Shown here piece by piece: positions 27,490 through 39,607 of a stretch of 44,212 nucleotides of DNA. Source of the stretch: Gammaproteobacteria bacterium 42_54_T18 (GTDB lineage Bacteria > Pseudomonadota > Gammaproteobacteria > Pseudomonadales > Ketobacteraceae); NCBI GenBank assembly GCA_002163245.1, contig MAAL01000158.1, positions 1-44,212 of the forward strand, written 5' to 3'. A program made the translations under genes and the position numbers. Within the stretch, counting starts at the first letter, position 1, and each line of letters opens with the position of its first letter. Under the pieces are notes generated by a model. It was not told where the DNA came from, made no database searches, and was given only the letters and a program-made list of their open reading frames with translations.

Positions 27490-27900
27490 ATGCCAATTTA
27501 TTTATCAACCGTAAAAGAAGGTCGTACTACTGAAGCTCAACGGGAAAAAGTTGCTCAATGTATTACGACGGTTCATGTTGATATCACGAAAGCGCCTGTG
27601 CAATTTGTGAATACCTTTTTTAGCGAACACGTTGACCAGGAAGCAGGCTTCAGTGCGCTTCCACCCGGTAACGTCATTTTTATCAATGGCAACATCCGTG
27701 CCGGGCGGAGTGAACTTGCCAAACAAGAAATGGCTGAACGCATTACCCAGGGGGTTATTGATGCACTGGGTTGCACTGCTGAAGAAATAGGGATCAAATT
27801 CAATTCTGCTCCCGCGTCACATGGTATGGAAGGGGGACAAATTCTTCCCGAACCCGGCAGTCCTGAAGAAAAAATATGGGAGGAGATGGGCGTTGCTTAG
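27490..27900 (+). CDS. cis-CaaD-like tautomerase-superfamily enzyme
   Basis: 136 residues beginning MPIYLSTVKEGRT, giving Pro-1 after Met removal. Counting from that Pro, His28, Arg69, Arg72 and Glu113 correspond to His28, Arg70, Arg73 and Glu114 of cis-3-chloroacrylate dehalogenase. The surrounding sequence also matches (IFINGNIRAGRS; GGQILPEPG). The position of cis-CaaD Tyr103 is Lys here (GIKFNSAPA). Such enzymes hydrate acetylene or haloacrylate acids, or tautomerise. With ADH and ALDH upstream, a route alcohol to aldehyde to unsaturated acid to hydrated product is plausible, as in 1,3-dichloropropene catabolism. GGAGAATA precedes the start. Substrate is inference. Confidence 0.8.
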   Translation: MPIYLSTVKEGRTTEAQREKVAQCITTVHVDITKAPVQFVNTFFSEHVDQEAGFSALPPGNVIFINGNIRAGRSELAKQEMAERITQGVIDALGCTAEEIGIKFNSAPASHGMEGGQILPEPGSPEEKIWEEMGVA

Positions 27901-28034
27901 TGTCACATAAGGGGTATCTCTACAAAAGGCTTTTTCAAGTTGCGCGATCATGAATACACTCCATCACAGCATTTGTGGTTGCGCATTTTTCAATGGCGAA
28001 GCCAAGCGTCAATTCAACGAGCCTGTAAAAATTC

Positions 28035-28072
28035 CTTAGCGTACGTTTTCGTTCCATTGGACTTCAAACCCC
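28035..28072 (-). repeat. Right terminal inverted repeat of the Tn3-family element
   Basis: On the minus strand it starts GGGGTTTGAAGTCCAATGGA, continues ACGAAAAC and finishes GCTAAG, 38 bp in all. The sequence follows the Tn3 end almost column by column. TATAA (28073-28077) follows on the plus strand. Confidence 0.9.
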
Positions 28073-28202
28073 TATAAGAACCCATTTTGTTTTTGTCTAA
28101 TGTAATCGCCGAGCCGATTCCGCTTACGCCTGCGCTGATAATAATGGTTAAGGACTCATATTCAGGATGAGCAATCTGTGTCATTTGCGCTGAGAACCAC
28201 AA
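28073..28202 (-). pseudogene. Upstream part of the transposon-split FMO chimera
   Basis: Reading leftward from ATG 28202 or 28184: HPEYESLTIIISAGVSGIGS, then AITLDKNKMGSY, where the Tn3-family element begins. This is the FAD-binding start of a class B monooxygenase, except that the first Gly of GAGVSG is Ser (SAGVSG), a further sign of decay. The continuation is at 22339-22018. The gene appears to have been truncated and mutated before the insertion. Confidence 0.82.
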
Positions 28203-28297
28203 GAAGTACGGGGAAACACGAAACGATTCCTTCCCAAGGCAGAAGGGAAATGTTTAAGTGGGGTTAACCTAACAAACTAACTGGGAAGAAGTGATCC

Positions 28298-29197
28298 GTG
28301 TACTTCAAAGTTTTACTATCGCTACTTGTGTACCTAGCCATTGGGATAGGTTCCACTGCAAGTGCCTCTTTTCCGAATGTTGATACCGCTAAAATCCAGT
28401 TAGGCGCTGTAAAAGCGGCTGTTATGGATCTCGATAGTGGTAAAGTACTTTACTCTAAGCATGCAGACTGGGTTACACCCATTGCATCTATCACGAAGGT
28501 GATGACAGCAATGGTTGTACTGGATAGCCAACAAGGTCTTAATGAATGGGTCGTGATCCCCAAGTCCGATCGTGAAACTAGTAAAAATGCGTATTCAAGA
28601 ATGCGGGTTGGCTCCAAGTTAACGCGTTCGGATTTACTTCGATTAGCGCTGATGTCTTCAGAGAATCTAGCCGCTTATTCGCTAGCAAAAAGCTATCCCG
28701 GTGGGGTAGAGGCTTTCGTTAATCAGATGAATGCTAAAGCGAAGTCTCTGGGTATGATGAATACCCAGTTTGCTGATGCTAGTGGTTTGTCCACTAACAA
28801 TCTTTCTACGGCAGAAGACCTCTTAAAAATGGTTAAGGCTGCTGCTGAGTATGAGGAAGTTCGCAAATATTCCACTACACCCCGATTCACAGCACGCTTT
28901 AAAAGCCCTCGATATTCGCTTAACTATGGGAATACCAACCGTTTTGTACATCGCGACAGTTGGGATATTGGCCTGAGTAAAACTGGCTACTTATCTGAGG
29001 CGGGTCGTTGTCTTGTGCTAGTTAGCGAGCTTGAAGGGAGGCCTGTGGTTATGGTGCTGTTGGATGCGTTCGGCAAAGTAACACCACTTGGTGATGCTCA
29101 ACGTGTAAAACGATGGCTCACTACAGGCAGTAGCGGTCATATTGCAGGGCCAGCACTTGCTTATGAGAAGAGCAAAGCGAAGGAATATCCTCGATAA
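28298..29197 (+). CDS. pbpG: D-alanyl-D-alanine endopeptidase, PBP7 type
   Basis: 299 residues with a Sec signal peptide (LLSLLVYLAIGIGSTASAS) from a GTG start at 28298. S11 peptidase motifs: SxxK as SITK, SxN as SEN and KTG in LSKTGYLSEAGRC. Low-molecular-weight penicillin-binding proteins of this type cleave DD-crosslinks in periplasmic peptidoglycan. Intact and a typical core gene. It sits between the transposon-split pseudogene and the convergent crotonase gene and has no evident functional tie to either, so it marks a backbone segment. Confidence 0.88.
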   Translation: MYFKVLLSLLVYLAIGIGSTASASFPNVDTAKIQLGAVKAAVMDLDSGKVLYSKHADWVTPIASITKVMTAMVVLDSQQGLNEWVVIPKSDRETSKNAYSRMRVGSKLTRSDLLRLALMSSENLAAYSLAKSYPGGVEAFVNQMNAKAKSLGMMNTQFADASGLSTNNLSTAEDLLKMVKAAAEYEEVRKYSTTPRFTARFKSPRYSLNYGNTNRFVHRDSWDIGLSKTGYLSEAGRCLVLVSELEGRPVVMVLLDAFGKVTPLGDAQRVKRWLTTGSSGHIAGPALAYEKSKAKEYPR

Positions 29198-29240
29198 AGT
29201 GGGCTTCCTTCGCGTATTGATCTTCACGTATTGATTAGAG

Positions 29241-30047
29241 TTACCACCACCATTGGCGCTTAACGAACGGTTTATCAGGATCTTTACGATTACGAATATC
29301 CATAATGCGCCAGTTTTTACCGATGATCACGGAAATTTGATAGAGTGTTTCTCTAGCTAATAAGCCGCGCGTCGAACCATTCCAACTCTTTTGGTTCGTG
29401 AGCTTGATGGCAGCGGTTGCATCAGGCGATTTTGCTCTCAGCTTTTCTGCCATCGCGAGTGCTTCAGCCATCGGGTCTTCGACAACCCGAGTGACCAAGC
29501 CATATTCTAACGACTTTTCCGCACTGATCGGTTCGCCCGTCATTATGAGTTCGTTTGCGATGTCTTGGCGAATTGTGCTTCTAACAGTTTGCAGGCCCGC
29601 CATATCAGGTAGCATTCCCCACTTGGCTTCCATAATTGCGAGTTCTGCATCCGGCCGTGCATAACGCATGTCCGCACCCAGCGCGAGCGTGGTTGCCATG
29701 CCATAACAATAACCATGCATCACGCAGATTACTGGTACGGGAATCGAGTGCCAGCCGATACAAAATCGCTGGGCCATATTCGTACCAAAAGGGTTAAGCT
29801 TCCAGCCAATTTTGAAGAACTGCGATGGTTTGCCCATCATGTCTTTGATGTCGATGCCCGAGCTGAAATGTTCGCCGTTACCAGAGATGATCACCACACG
29901 AACATTGCGATCCTTTCGAATCACCTTTTGTACTCGAACGATGTCGCTCATTAAATCGAAGTTGAAGGCATTGTACTTTTCGGGCCGGTTCAGAATAACA
30001 TGCGCGATGCCATCTTCAACCTTGTAAATTAGATGCTTAAAGCTCAT
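29241..30047 (-). CDS. Enoyl-CoA hydratase/isomerase family protein
   Basis: 268 residues, crotonase fold. N-terminal HVILNRPEKYNAFNFDL; first oxyanion-hole region FSSGIDIKDM (about 60-70); second MHGYCYGMATTLALGADMRY (about 108-127). The usual hydratase Glu pair is not clear: around the second site the sequence reads MEAKWGMLPDMAGLQTVR, with Asp where dienoyl-CoA isomerases often have an acidic residue. An isomerase or other crotonase activity is thus as likely as hydration. AAAGGAC lies 7 nt before the start. It is 25 nt downstream of fadH on the same strand, suggesting joint work on unsaturated acyl-CoAs. Confidence 0.85.
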   Translation of the reverse strand: MSFKHLIYKVEDGIAHVILNRPEKYNAFNFDLMSDIVRVQKVIRKDRNVRVVIISGNGEHFSSGIDIKDMMGKPSQFFKIGWKLNPFGTNMAQRFCIGWHSIPVPVICVMHGYCYGMATTLALGADMRYARPDAELAIMEAKWGMLPDMAGLQTVRSTIRQDIANELIMTGEPISAEKSLEYGLVTRVVEDPMAEALAMAEKLRAKSPDATAAIKLTNQKSWNGSTRGLLARETLYQISVIIGKNWRIMDIRNRKDPDKPFVKRQWWW

Positions 30048-30072
30048 TGAGTAGTCCTTTCAAATCTCGTTT

Positions 30073-32139
<2,067 letters not shown>

Positions 32140-32143
32140 TTAA

Positions 32144-32184
32144 CTTGACAGTGTCAAGATATCATTTATTTTGACACTGTCAAG
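32144..32184. promoter_or_regulatory. Twin TetR operators between fadH and the TetR gene
   Basis: CTTGACA-G-TGTCAAG (32144-32158) and TTGACA-C-TGTCAA (32171-32183) are two near-identical palindromes with centres 26 bp apart. The TTGACA of the second can serve as -35 for the TetR gene, with TATCTT at 32195-32200 as -10. The first overlaps the likely fadH promoter on the other strand. Repression of both divergent genes is the natural reading. Confidence 0.75.
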
Positions 32185-32207
32185 ATTGGTTTGCTATCTT
32201 TTACCCC

Positions 32208-32828
32208 ATGACTGCTGAAACCAAAAAATATCACCACCACAATCTACGCAATACCTTGCTTGAAAAGGCAGAAGCGTTGCTGAGCGAACGAGGCATTGGT
32301 GGGCTGACCATGCGCGAGTTAGCTGAGCGCGCAGGGGTATCTCGGCAGGCGCCGTACCATCATTTTTCATCAAAGCACGCCTTGTTATGCGCTATCGCAG
32401 AAAGGTCCTTCGAAGATCTAAGCAGGATACTTGACGGGTCGGAATCCAGTGATGCCATATCGATAGAAGAGGGGTTAAAGCAATACGTCGTCAGCTATGT
32501 ACGTTATGCAGCGTTGCATCCAGAAAAATATGAGCTGATGTTCGGTGCTGTCACTTGGCGGAACGATCCGTCGCCAGAGCTCATTGAAAAAGGGCACAGC
32601 ACCTTTCGTCGATACACCAATATTGTTAGGCACCTACAAGAAAAGGGGAGCTTACCAAAATCAGTCGATGTGACACGAATGTCCCAAACTACTTGGGCAA
32701 CCTTGCATGGGCTGTGTCGCTTAAAAACCGATGGGGTGTTCGTAAGTCTGGAATCCGTGGAAGAAATTTCACTTTATGCGGCAGAAATGATTCTATCGTT
32801 GCTTAAAGGTCCAGTGGAGATTGTGTAG
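32208..32828 (+). CDS. TetR-family regulator of fadH
   Basis: 206 residues. The helix-turn-helix is LLSERGIGGLTMRELAERAG then VSRQAPYHHFSSKHALLCAI (about 23-63). The C-terminal domain resembles the WHG-type ligand pocket of many fatty-acid-related TetR proteins. Divergent from fadH with two palindromic operators in the 98-bp gap, so it most likely represses fadH and itself, with an acyl-CoA as plausible effector (inference). Intact; the leader is very short. Confidence 0.88.
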   Translation: MTAETKKYHHHNLRNTLLEKAEALLSERGIGGLTMRELAERAGVSRQAPYHHFSSKHALLCAIAERSFEDLSRILDGSESSDAISIEEGLKQYVVSYVRYAALHPEKYELMFGAVTWRNDPSPELIEKGHSTFRRYTNIVRHLQEKGSLPKSVDVTRMSQTTWATLHGLCRLKTDGVFVSLESVEEISLYAAEMILSLLKGPVEIV

Positions 32829-32916
32829 AAGGCTTAAACCCGACGCTCATATCTGCGAGTACAGCGTTGACGAAGCCAGAAGAGGAAGGGGTTTGCTGCG
32901 TTGTCTTTGGGGGATC

Positions 32917-33792
32917 TTATTCCCACCAAGGATAAAACGCAGGCATATCTGACGAAGTCTTTGCCGTAAACTCTGCTTGTCGTTTTTCTAGAAAAGCACT
33001 GACACCTTCTTTACCATCTTTTTGACTTGTGTAAAACATGCCTAACGATTCTACTTTATGGGCCTCGATGGGATGCGTTTGAGCTGAGTTTCGGTACATC
33101 ATCTGGCGTATCAAGGCGATGGAAACCGGTGAACACTTTGCCATGCGCCGGGCAATTTTATAAGCTTCTTCCAAAAGCTGGTCAGCGGGTATTACCGCTT
33201 TAACAAAGCCACCTTGTTGAGCTTCTTCTGCAGAAAATATTTCGCCGCTATACGTCCACTCTAGTGCTTGGGAAACGCCTACTATTCGCGGTAAAAACCA
33301 GCTTGAGCAGGCTTCGGGGACTATACCTAATTTGCTGAATACAAAACCAATACGTGCCTTTTCTGATGCTAAGCGGATATCCATCGCGCACGTCATTGTT
33401 GCGCCAATCCCCACCGCTGCTCCATTTATTGCAGCGATAACCGGCTTGGTGCAATCGTAAATTGCCAACGCTACGCGCCCCCCAGTATCGCGAACACCCT
33501 CCATTATCTCAGGCTCCTCTAGCCGCTGTTCCAAGTCATTCATGGAGGGGCTAAGGTCTTCATTTAATCCGAAAACATTATCTACTCTATTCAGGTCCAT
33601 GCCTGCACAAAAAGCACGTCCCGCTCCGGTCACGACGATGGCACCAATGGAGTCATCGGTGCTTGCTCGATTAAATGCTGCAATAAGCTCGTCGCACATC
33701 TCAACCGTAAACGCGTTGAGATTTTCTGGGCGATTGAGCGTTAGCGTTAAAATGGGATCGTCAACTTGATAATCGATTGTATTGTAGCTCAT
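32917..33792 (-). CDS. Enoyl-CoA hydratase (crotonase family)
   Basis: 291 residues. N-terminal ILTLNRPENLNAFTVEM; oxyanion-hole region FCAGMDLNRVDNVFG; second region INGAAVGIGATMTCAMDIRL with KLGIVPEACSSWFLPRIVG, where Glu fits a catalytic position. Ends FTAKTSSDMPAFYPWWE. The last third (32951-33046) is about 91 percent identical by eye to a fragment fused to a dead monooxygenase at 22.0 kb. Last gene of the leftward operon that begins at 40558. Probably hydrates an enoyl-CoA made by the acyl-CoA dehydrogenase of the same operon. Intact. Confidence 0.87.
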   Translation of the reverse strand: MSYNTIDYQVDDPILTLTLNRPENLNAFTVEMCDELIAAFNRASTDDSIGAIVVTGAGRAFCAGMDLNRVDNVFGLNEDLSPSMNDLEQRLEEPEIMEGVRDTGGRVALAIYDCTKPVIAAINGAAVGIGATMTCAMDIRLASEKARIGFVFSKLGIVPEACSSWFLPRIVGVSQALEWTYSGEIFSAEEAQQGGFVKAVIPADQLLEEAYKIARRMAKCSPVSIALIRQMMYRNSAQTHPIEAHKVESLGMFYTSQKDGKEGVSAFLEKRQAEFTAKTSSDMPAFYPWWE

Positions 33793-33859
33793 GGTTTAAG
33801 TAATCCTTGTTGTCTTGTAAATAAACTCTTAAATGGATTGGTGTGATTGGGGAGGGTTG

Positions 33860-35299
33860 TTATCGGTCTGATTCTGTTGTCCTTATCACCATTAAGCGCA
33901 ATTCTGTCATGTCTTCTATTGCGTAACGGATACCCTCTCGGCCAAGGCCGCTATCTTTAATGCCACCATAGGGCATATGATCAACGCGCCAGGAGGGAAC
34001 GTCACCGATGACAACACCACCGACGTCTAACGTATCCCAAGCTTTTTGTGCTTTATAAAGGTCCCGAGTAAATATGCCCACTTGTAATCCAAATTTGCTG
34101 TTATTAATGTGATCAAGCACTGTGTTGAAGTCTGAGAAGGAGTCGATGATTGCTACGGGGCCAAAGGCCTCTTCTTCACGGATGTTTTGTTTTTCAGAAA
34201 CACCCTCCAGTAAGGTTGCTTCCATCATGGCTCCATCGCGGGTGCCACCGCATAACATTGTTGCTCCCGCGTCTACAGCTTCTTTAACCCAGGCGTCCAG
34301 ACGTGATGCTTCTTTCTCTGATATCATCGGACCGATAAACGTTTCGGGATCTTTTGGGTCACCCATGGTTAACGCTTGTGTAGCGCGGACCAGTTTTTCT
34401 TTACCTTCTGCATAGATTTTTTCATGAAGATAGATGCGTTGTACACCGATGCAGCTCTGGCCGGATTGATAAAAGGCACCAAACACTATACGCGTTACGG
34501 CATCATCGATATCAGCGTCTTGATCAACAACACACGCTGCATTACCGCCAAGTTCAAGTACAACGGGTTTTTTACCGGCTTTTGCTTTTAAGGCCCAACC
34601 GACATCGGGTGAGCCGGTGAAGCTCAATAGTTTTAATCGCTCATCTTCTGTAAATAAATCTGCGCCATTTCGTCGGCAGGGAAGCACAGAAAATGCGCCT
34701 TCGGGTAGATTGGTTTCTGCCAATACTTCGCCTATAATAATGGCGCCAACAGGGGTAAGGCTTGCAGGTTTAAGAACAAATGGGCAACCTGCTGCAATGG
34801 CGGGTGCTACTTTATGAGCGGCAAGATTTAGCGGGAAATTAAATGGGCTGATAAAAGAACAGGGACCAATGGGTACACGTTTTGTCATGCCACTGTAACC
34901 TTTAGCGCGAGGGCTAATGTCCATCGGGATAACCTCCCCATTGATACGAGTTGCTTCTTCAGCAGCAATACGAAATGTATCGATTAACCGGGTCACTTCT
35001 CCTTGGGCATCCTTAATCGGTTTTCCCGCTTCCACACACAAGGCTTCTGCCAACTCGTCAAAACGCTCTCGAAAACGTTTTACACAATGTTCGAGAACTT
35101 CTTGTCGTTCATAGGCTGCCATTTTTCGCATGGGTTCAGTTGCGGCAACGGAAGCGGTAATTGCTTGGTCAATGACGGAAGCGTCAGCCATCGCCACGCT
35201 GGTTGCGAGGTCGCCGGTGTATTTGTCATAGACTTTTAGGTCTTCATTGGCGTAGATGGCTTTGTTGGCCAAATAGTAAGGGTAGATTTTTTTCAGCAT
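33860..35299 (-). CDS. NAD(P)-dependent aldehyde dehydrogenase
   Basis: 479 residues from the ATG at 35299, chosen for AAGG 7 nt upstream; an in-frame ATG at 35353 gives 18 extra residues of unlikely reality. Visible are SPFNFPLNLAAHKVAPAIAA, the catalytic Glu249 in LELGGNA and the nucleophile Cys283 in QSGQSCIGVQR. C-terminal MPYGGIKDSGLGREGIRYAI is standard. It belongs to the semialdehyde/glyceraldehyde-3-phosphate-like part of the ALDH superfamily, distinct from the class 3 enzyme in the transposon. The preceding gene of the operon, an iron ADH, would supply aldehyde but is broken by an IS element. Confidence 0.88.
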   Translation of the reverse strand: MLKKIYPYYLANKAIYANEDLKVYDKYTGDLATSVAMADASVIDQAITASVAATEPMRKMAAYERQEVLEHCVKRFRERFDELAEALCVEAGKPIKDAQGEVTRLIDTFRIAAEEATRINGEVIPMDISPRAKGYSGMTKRVPIGPCSFISPFNFPLNLAAHKVAPAIAAGCPFVLKPASLTPVGAIIIGEVLAETNLPEGAFSVLPCRRNGADLFTEDERLKLLSFTGSPDVGWALKAKAGKKPVVLELGGNAACVVDQDADIDDAVTRIVFGAFYQSGQSCIGVQRIYLHEKIYAEGKEKLVRATQALTMGDPKDPETFIGPMISEKEASRLDAWVKEAVDAGATMLCGGTRDGAMMEATLLEGVSEKQNIREEEAFGPVAIIDSFSDFNTVLDHINNSKFGLQVGIFTRDLYKAQKAWDTLDVGGVVIGDVPSWRVDHMPYGGIKDSGLGREGIRYAIEDMTELRLMVIRTTESDR

Positions 35300-35361
35300 A
35301 GTTGAACCTTGTTTTCGGTAGATCTTATTTTCTAGTCGATTTGTTTTAAACAAGTCTGTTT

Positions 35362-35412
35362 TTAGTAAGCAGCCTGGTAAATGGCCAATGCATCGTCGTA
35401 ATTAAGGTAACG
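35362..35412 (-). pseudogene. 3' end of the IS-split iron alcohol dehydrogenase
   Basis: The minus strand reads RYLNYDDALAIYQAAY and TAA, the normal end of an iron alcohol dehydrogenase (compare DALAIY.AAY ends in the family). It is cut off from the rest of the gene (36624-37737) by the IS110-family element. Joining the flanks through the CT core gives LVNNP-RYLNYDDALAIYQ in frame. Confidence 0.82.
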
Positions 35413-35452
35413 AGCGACTGTGATTAAAAACAACCCCTGCAACGCAATTTAA

Positions 35453-36575
<1,123 letters not shown>

Positions 36576-36623
36576 TATAACTTGTTTAAATGATGGTGAA
36601 AATACGATGATTTTCATCATACA

Positions 36624-37737
36624 AGGATTATTCACTAACAGACGTTGTTGTAACATTGCGTCTTGCGCAAGGTTGGGTAAGCATTTTTCATCAATTTTCA
36701 TTTCTCTTAATGTTGTGGGCAAACCAAGCTCTTGTATTAAGGATTCAATACCGTCAATAAGTTGATTGCTAATTTCTTTATCGGTACTTACGAGATTGTC
36801 ATCTTGCAAAATAATCGGCGCTAACTCTGCATAAAGCTTAGCGGCATCATTGATGTTAAAGCGCATAACATGAGGCAGTACCAATGAATTACTTAGCCCG
36901 TGAGGAATGTGGAAATGCCCCCCCTAAGGGATAGGCTAATGCGTGTACGGCGGCAACTGGGGAATTGGCAAAGGCTTGCCCTGCAAGCATGGCACCCAGC
37001 AACATATCTTCTCTGGCTTTTTTATTGCAACCATCATTTACGGCGTTGCGAATACTACCTGCCATTAAGCGTAAGGCTTCCTTTGCCATGAGGTCAGACA
37101 TCGGGTTTTTTTTGTATTTCCCCGTGTATGCTTCGATGGCATGGACCATCGCATCAATACCCGTTGCCGCAGTAACATGCGGAGGTAGACCTAAGGTTAA
37201 ATCAGCATCAAGTATGGCAATATCAGGTAAAAATAGTGGAGTGACCGCACCATTTTTGGTGGTGTTACCGGTAGTGATGATAGCAACTTGTGTGACCTCT
37301 GATCCGGTACCGGCGGTTGTAGGTACTTGAATTAGTGGAAGACGTGAGCCTTTTGCATTACCCACACCATAAATATCGACAAGTTGTTGTTTGCAATCTG
37401 GATGGGCAAGCAAGGCAATCACTTTAGCTACATCTAACGAGCTGCCCCCACCAAAGCCGACAATGGCGTCAACTTTTTCTGCTTTCGCAATAGCTAAAGC
37501 TTCAAATATCACACTTTCAGATGGGTCGAATTTTACGTTACTAAATACATGCAGTGGTATCTGTGATCGATCGAAACTACTCACTGCGTTGAGGTGTAGC
37601 CCCAATCCAACGATACCAGAATCAGTGATTAACATGACTGAACGTAGGTGTTGTTCAGCGCAAATTTCTGCAAGGCGTGAAGCCGCTTCTGGCTCGCAAA
37701 TAATCGATTTACTGGTTGCGAAAGTGAAACTACTCAT
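36624..37737 (-). pseudogene. Iron-containing alcohol dehydrogenase, frameshifted and IS-split
   Basis: Start at the ATG 37737 (AGGA 6 nt upstream; Met codon at 37773 lies inside the preceding gene). Family motifs are VDAIVGFGGGSSLDVAKVIA, VPTTAGTGSEVTQVAIIT and GIDAMVHAIEAYTGKYK. At a run of seven G (C7 on the plus strand, 36918-36924) the frame slips: PLGGAFPHSSRAK and stop, whereas with six G it would read PLGG-HFHIPHGLSNSLVLPHVM, the metal-site region. The remainder runs to NNP at 36624, where the IS110 element interrupts; the last residues are at 35412-35362. Two independent lesions, so the alcohol step of this operon is lost unless the tract is phase-variable. Confidence 0.86.
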
Positions 37738-37750
37738 GGTTTGTCCTATC

Positions 37751-39565
37751 TTAGAAAGCAAAATGCTTTGCATTTAATTTCATTAGGTTTTCAGCGCCAG
37801 ACAGTAGGGCGTGCTTATGCATTTTTGTTCGAGGCAATATGCGATCAAAATAAAACGTTGCGGTAATAATTTTGCTGTTGTAGAAGTCAGCTTCATTGCT
37901 ACCAGCTTCAATTTCTTTTTGCGCAACGGTGGCCATGAGCGCCCAGAAATACGGGAGTACTGCATAGGAGGAATACTGTAGAAAGTCTACTGAACAGGCC
38001 CCAATTTCTTCCGGGTCCTGCTGTGCTGCCTTTATCGCTTCCATTCCAAGACTTTCCCACTCAATCAGGACATCTTTGAGGGTTGTAATTAGACCGCCAA
38101 TATTATTGTTTTTGATCTTGGTGTCGTCATAGACATAGCCATCGCAGAACTGGTTAATTTGATCAATGAAGCCATTAAGTGCCTTACCATTGTCGCCCAA
38201 TAATTTTCGACGAATAAAATCCAGTGCCTGAACACCATTGGTACCTTCATATAACATAAGGATTCGGCTATCTCGCATTAATTGTTCCATGCCCCACTCT
38301 CGAATAAAGCCATGACCACCGTAGACCTGAACACCAAGACTACTCACTTCTTGGCCAGCGTCAGTGAGAAAGGATTTCACAATGGGAATAAAAAACGAAA
38401 GTAGAGCTGTGTTTTCTTTATGTTTTTGTTTGTCTGTTTCAAACCGCTCTTTATCCAATAATGTTGATACATAGTACGACATCATACGACAACCTTCCGT
38501 TAATGCTATTTGTGTAAGCAGCATTCGTCTAACGTCAGGATGCACAATGATGGGGTCGGCAACCTTGTCAGGACTTTTTATACCGCTGAGTGAACGAGTT
38601 TGAATACGATCATTCGCGTATTCCAGAGCACCCTGAAAGGCCATTTCTGCAATCCCTAAACCCTGCAGACCTACTTGGAAACGGGCATCGTTCATCATAG
38701 TGAACATACAAGCCAAACCTTGGTGTTCTCCCCCTACAATCCAACCTTTGGCATTTTCGAAATTCAACACACAGGTTGCAGATGCCTTGATGCCCATTTT
38801 GTGCTCGACGGAACCACAAGTTACGGCATTACGTTCGTCTGGCTGCCCCTCTGCGTTGGGAAGAAACTTGGGAACTAAGAACAGACTGATTCCTTTGCTG
38901 CCACTGGGTGCGTCAGGTAGTTTGGCAAGTACAAGATGGATAATATTTTCACTAAGGTCATGTTCACCTGCGGTAATAAAAATTTTAGTACCGGTTACAG
39001 AGTAAGACCCATCGGTGTTGCGTGTTGCCTTTGTTCTAAGCATTCCAAGATCAGTACCGGCCTGTGATTCAGTCAAACACATAGTGCCAGACCAGGTACC
39101 ATCAATGAGTTTTTCTAAATACGTATTTTTTAACTCATCGCTACCGTGTTTGTTAATGGCAAGTATGGAACCTTCAGTTAAGCCAGGGTAGGTGCGCAAC
39201 GATAAATTGGAGGACATGGTCATTTCATGAAATGGTGTTGCTAAGCTGTTGGGTAAATCTTGGCCGCCAAAATCAGTGGGAGCAGTGATCGATGCCCAGC
39301 CGTTATCACAGTATTGTCGATAGGCTTCTTTAAACCCTGTAGGTGTTGTGACCACACCGTTTTCAAAAGTAACAGCTTCTTCATCGGCCTGTCGGTTTAA
39401 CGGTGCTAATGCGGTTTCAGAAAAACGGGCACCTTCTTCCAAAATGGAATCAATAAGATCGGAGGTGATGTCTGCCAGCCCTAGTGATTGATAATGTTTC
39501 TCTAAGCCAATCACTTCGTTCAGGATAAAACGCATATCCCTGAGGGGGGCTTTGTAATCTGTCAT
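37751..39565 (-). CDS. Acyl-CoA dehydrogenase (long DmdC/FadE-like type)
   Basis: 604 residues, the roughly 600-residue acyl-CoA dehydrogenase type with an extra C-terminal domain. Visible are the FAD/substrate loop SGTMCLTESQAGTDLGMLRT, VTGTKIFITAGEHDLSENII, and the catalytic-base region LMLYEGTNGVQALDF with Glu; then the C-terminal extension (about 465-600). It introduces the trans-2 double bond into acyl-CoA. Intact. Second gene of the leftward operon, 42 nt after the membrane-protein gene and 13 nt before the iron ADH start. Chain-length preference cannot be read from sequence alone. Confidence 0.9.
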   Translation of the reverse strand: MTDYKAPLRDMRFILNEVIGLEKHYQSLGLADITSDLIDSILEEGARFSETALAPLNRQADEEAVTFENGVVTTPTGFKEAYRQYCDNGWASITAPTDFGGQDLPNSLATPFHEMTMSSNLSLRTYPGLTEGSILAINKHGSDELKNTYLEKLIDGTWSGTMCLTESQAGTDLGMLRTKATRNTDGSYSVTGTKIFITAGEHDLSENIIHLVLAKLPDAPSGSKGISLFLVPKFLPNAEGQPDERNAVTCGSVEHKMGIKASATCVLNFENAKGWIVGGEHQGLACMFTMMNDARFQVGLQGLGIAEMAFQGALEYANDRIQTRSLSGIKSPDKVADPIIVHPDVRRMLLTQIALTEGCRMMSYYVSTLLDKERFETDKQKHKENTALLSFFIPIVKSFLTDAGQEVSSLGVQVYGGHGFIREWGMEQLMRDSRILMLYEGTNGVQALDFIRRKLLGDNGKALNGFIDQINQFCDGYVYDDTKIKNNNIGGLITTLKDVLIEWESLGMEAIKAAQQDPEEIGACSVDFLQYSSYAVLPYFWALMATVAQKEIEAGSNEADFYNSKIITATFYFDRILPRTKMHKHALLSGAENLMKLNAKHFAF

Positions 39566-39607
39566 AGTGATCTCGATAGTTGTTATAAATTGTTAAATTG
39601 ATTTCTG

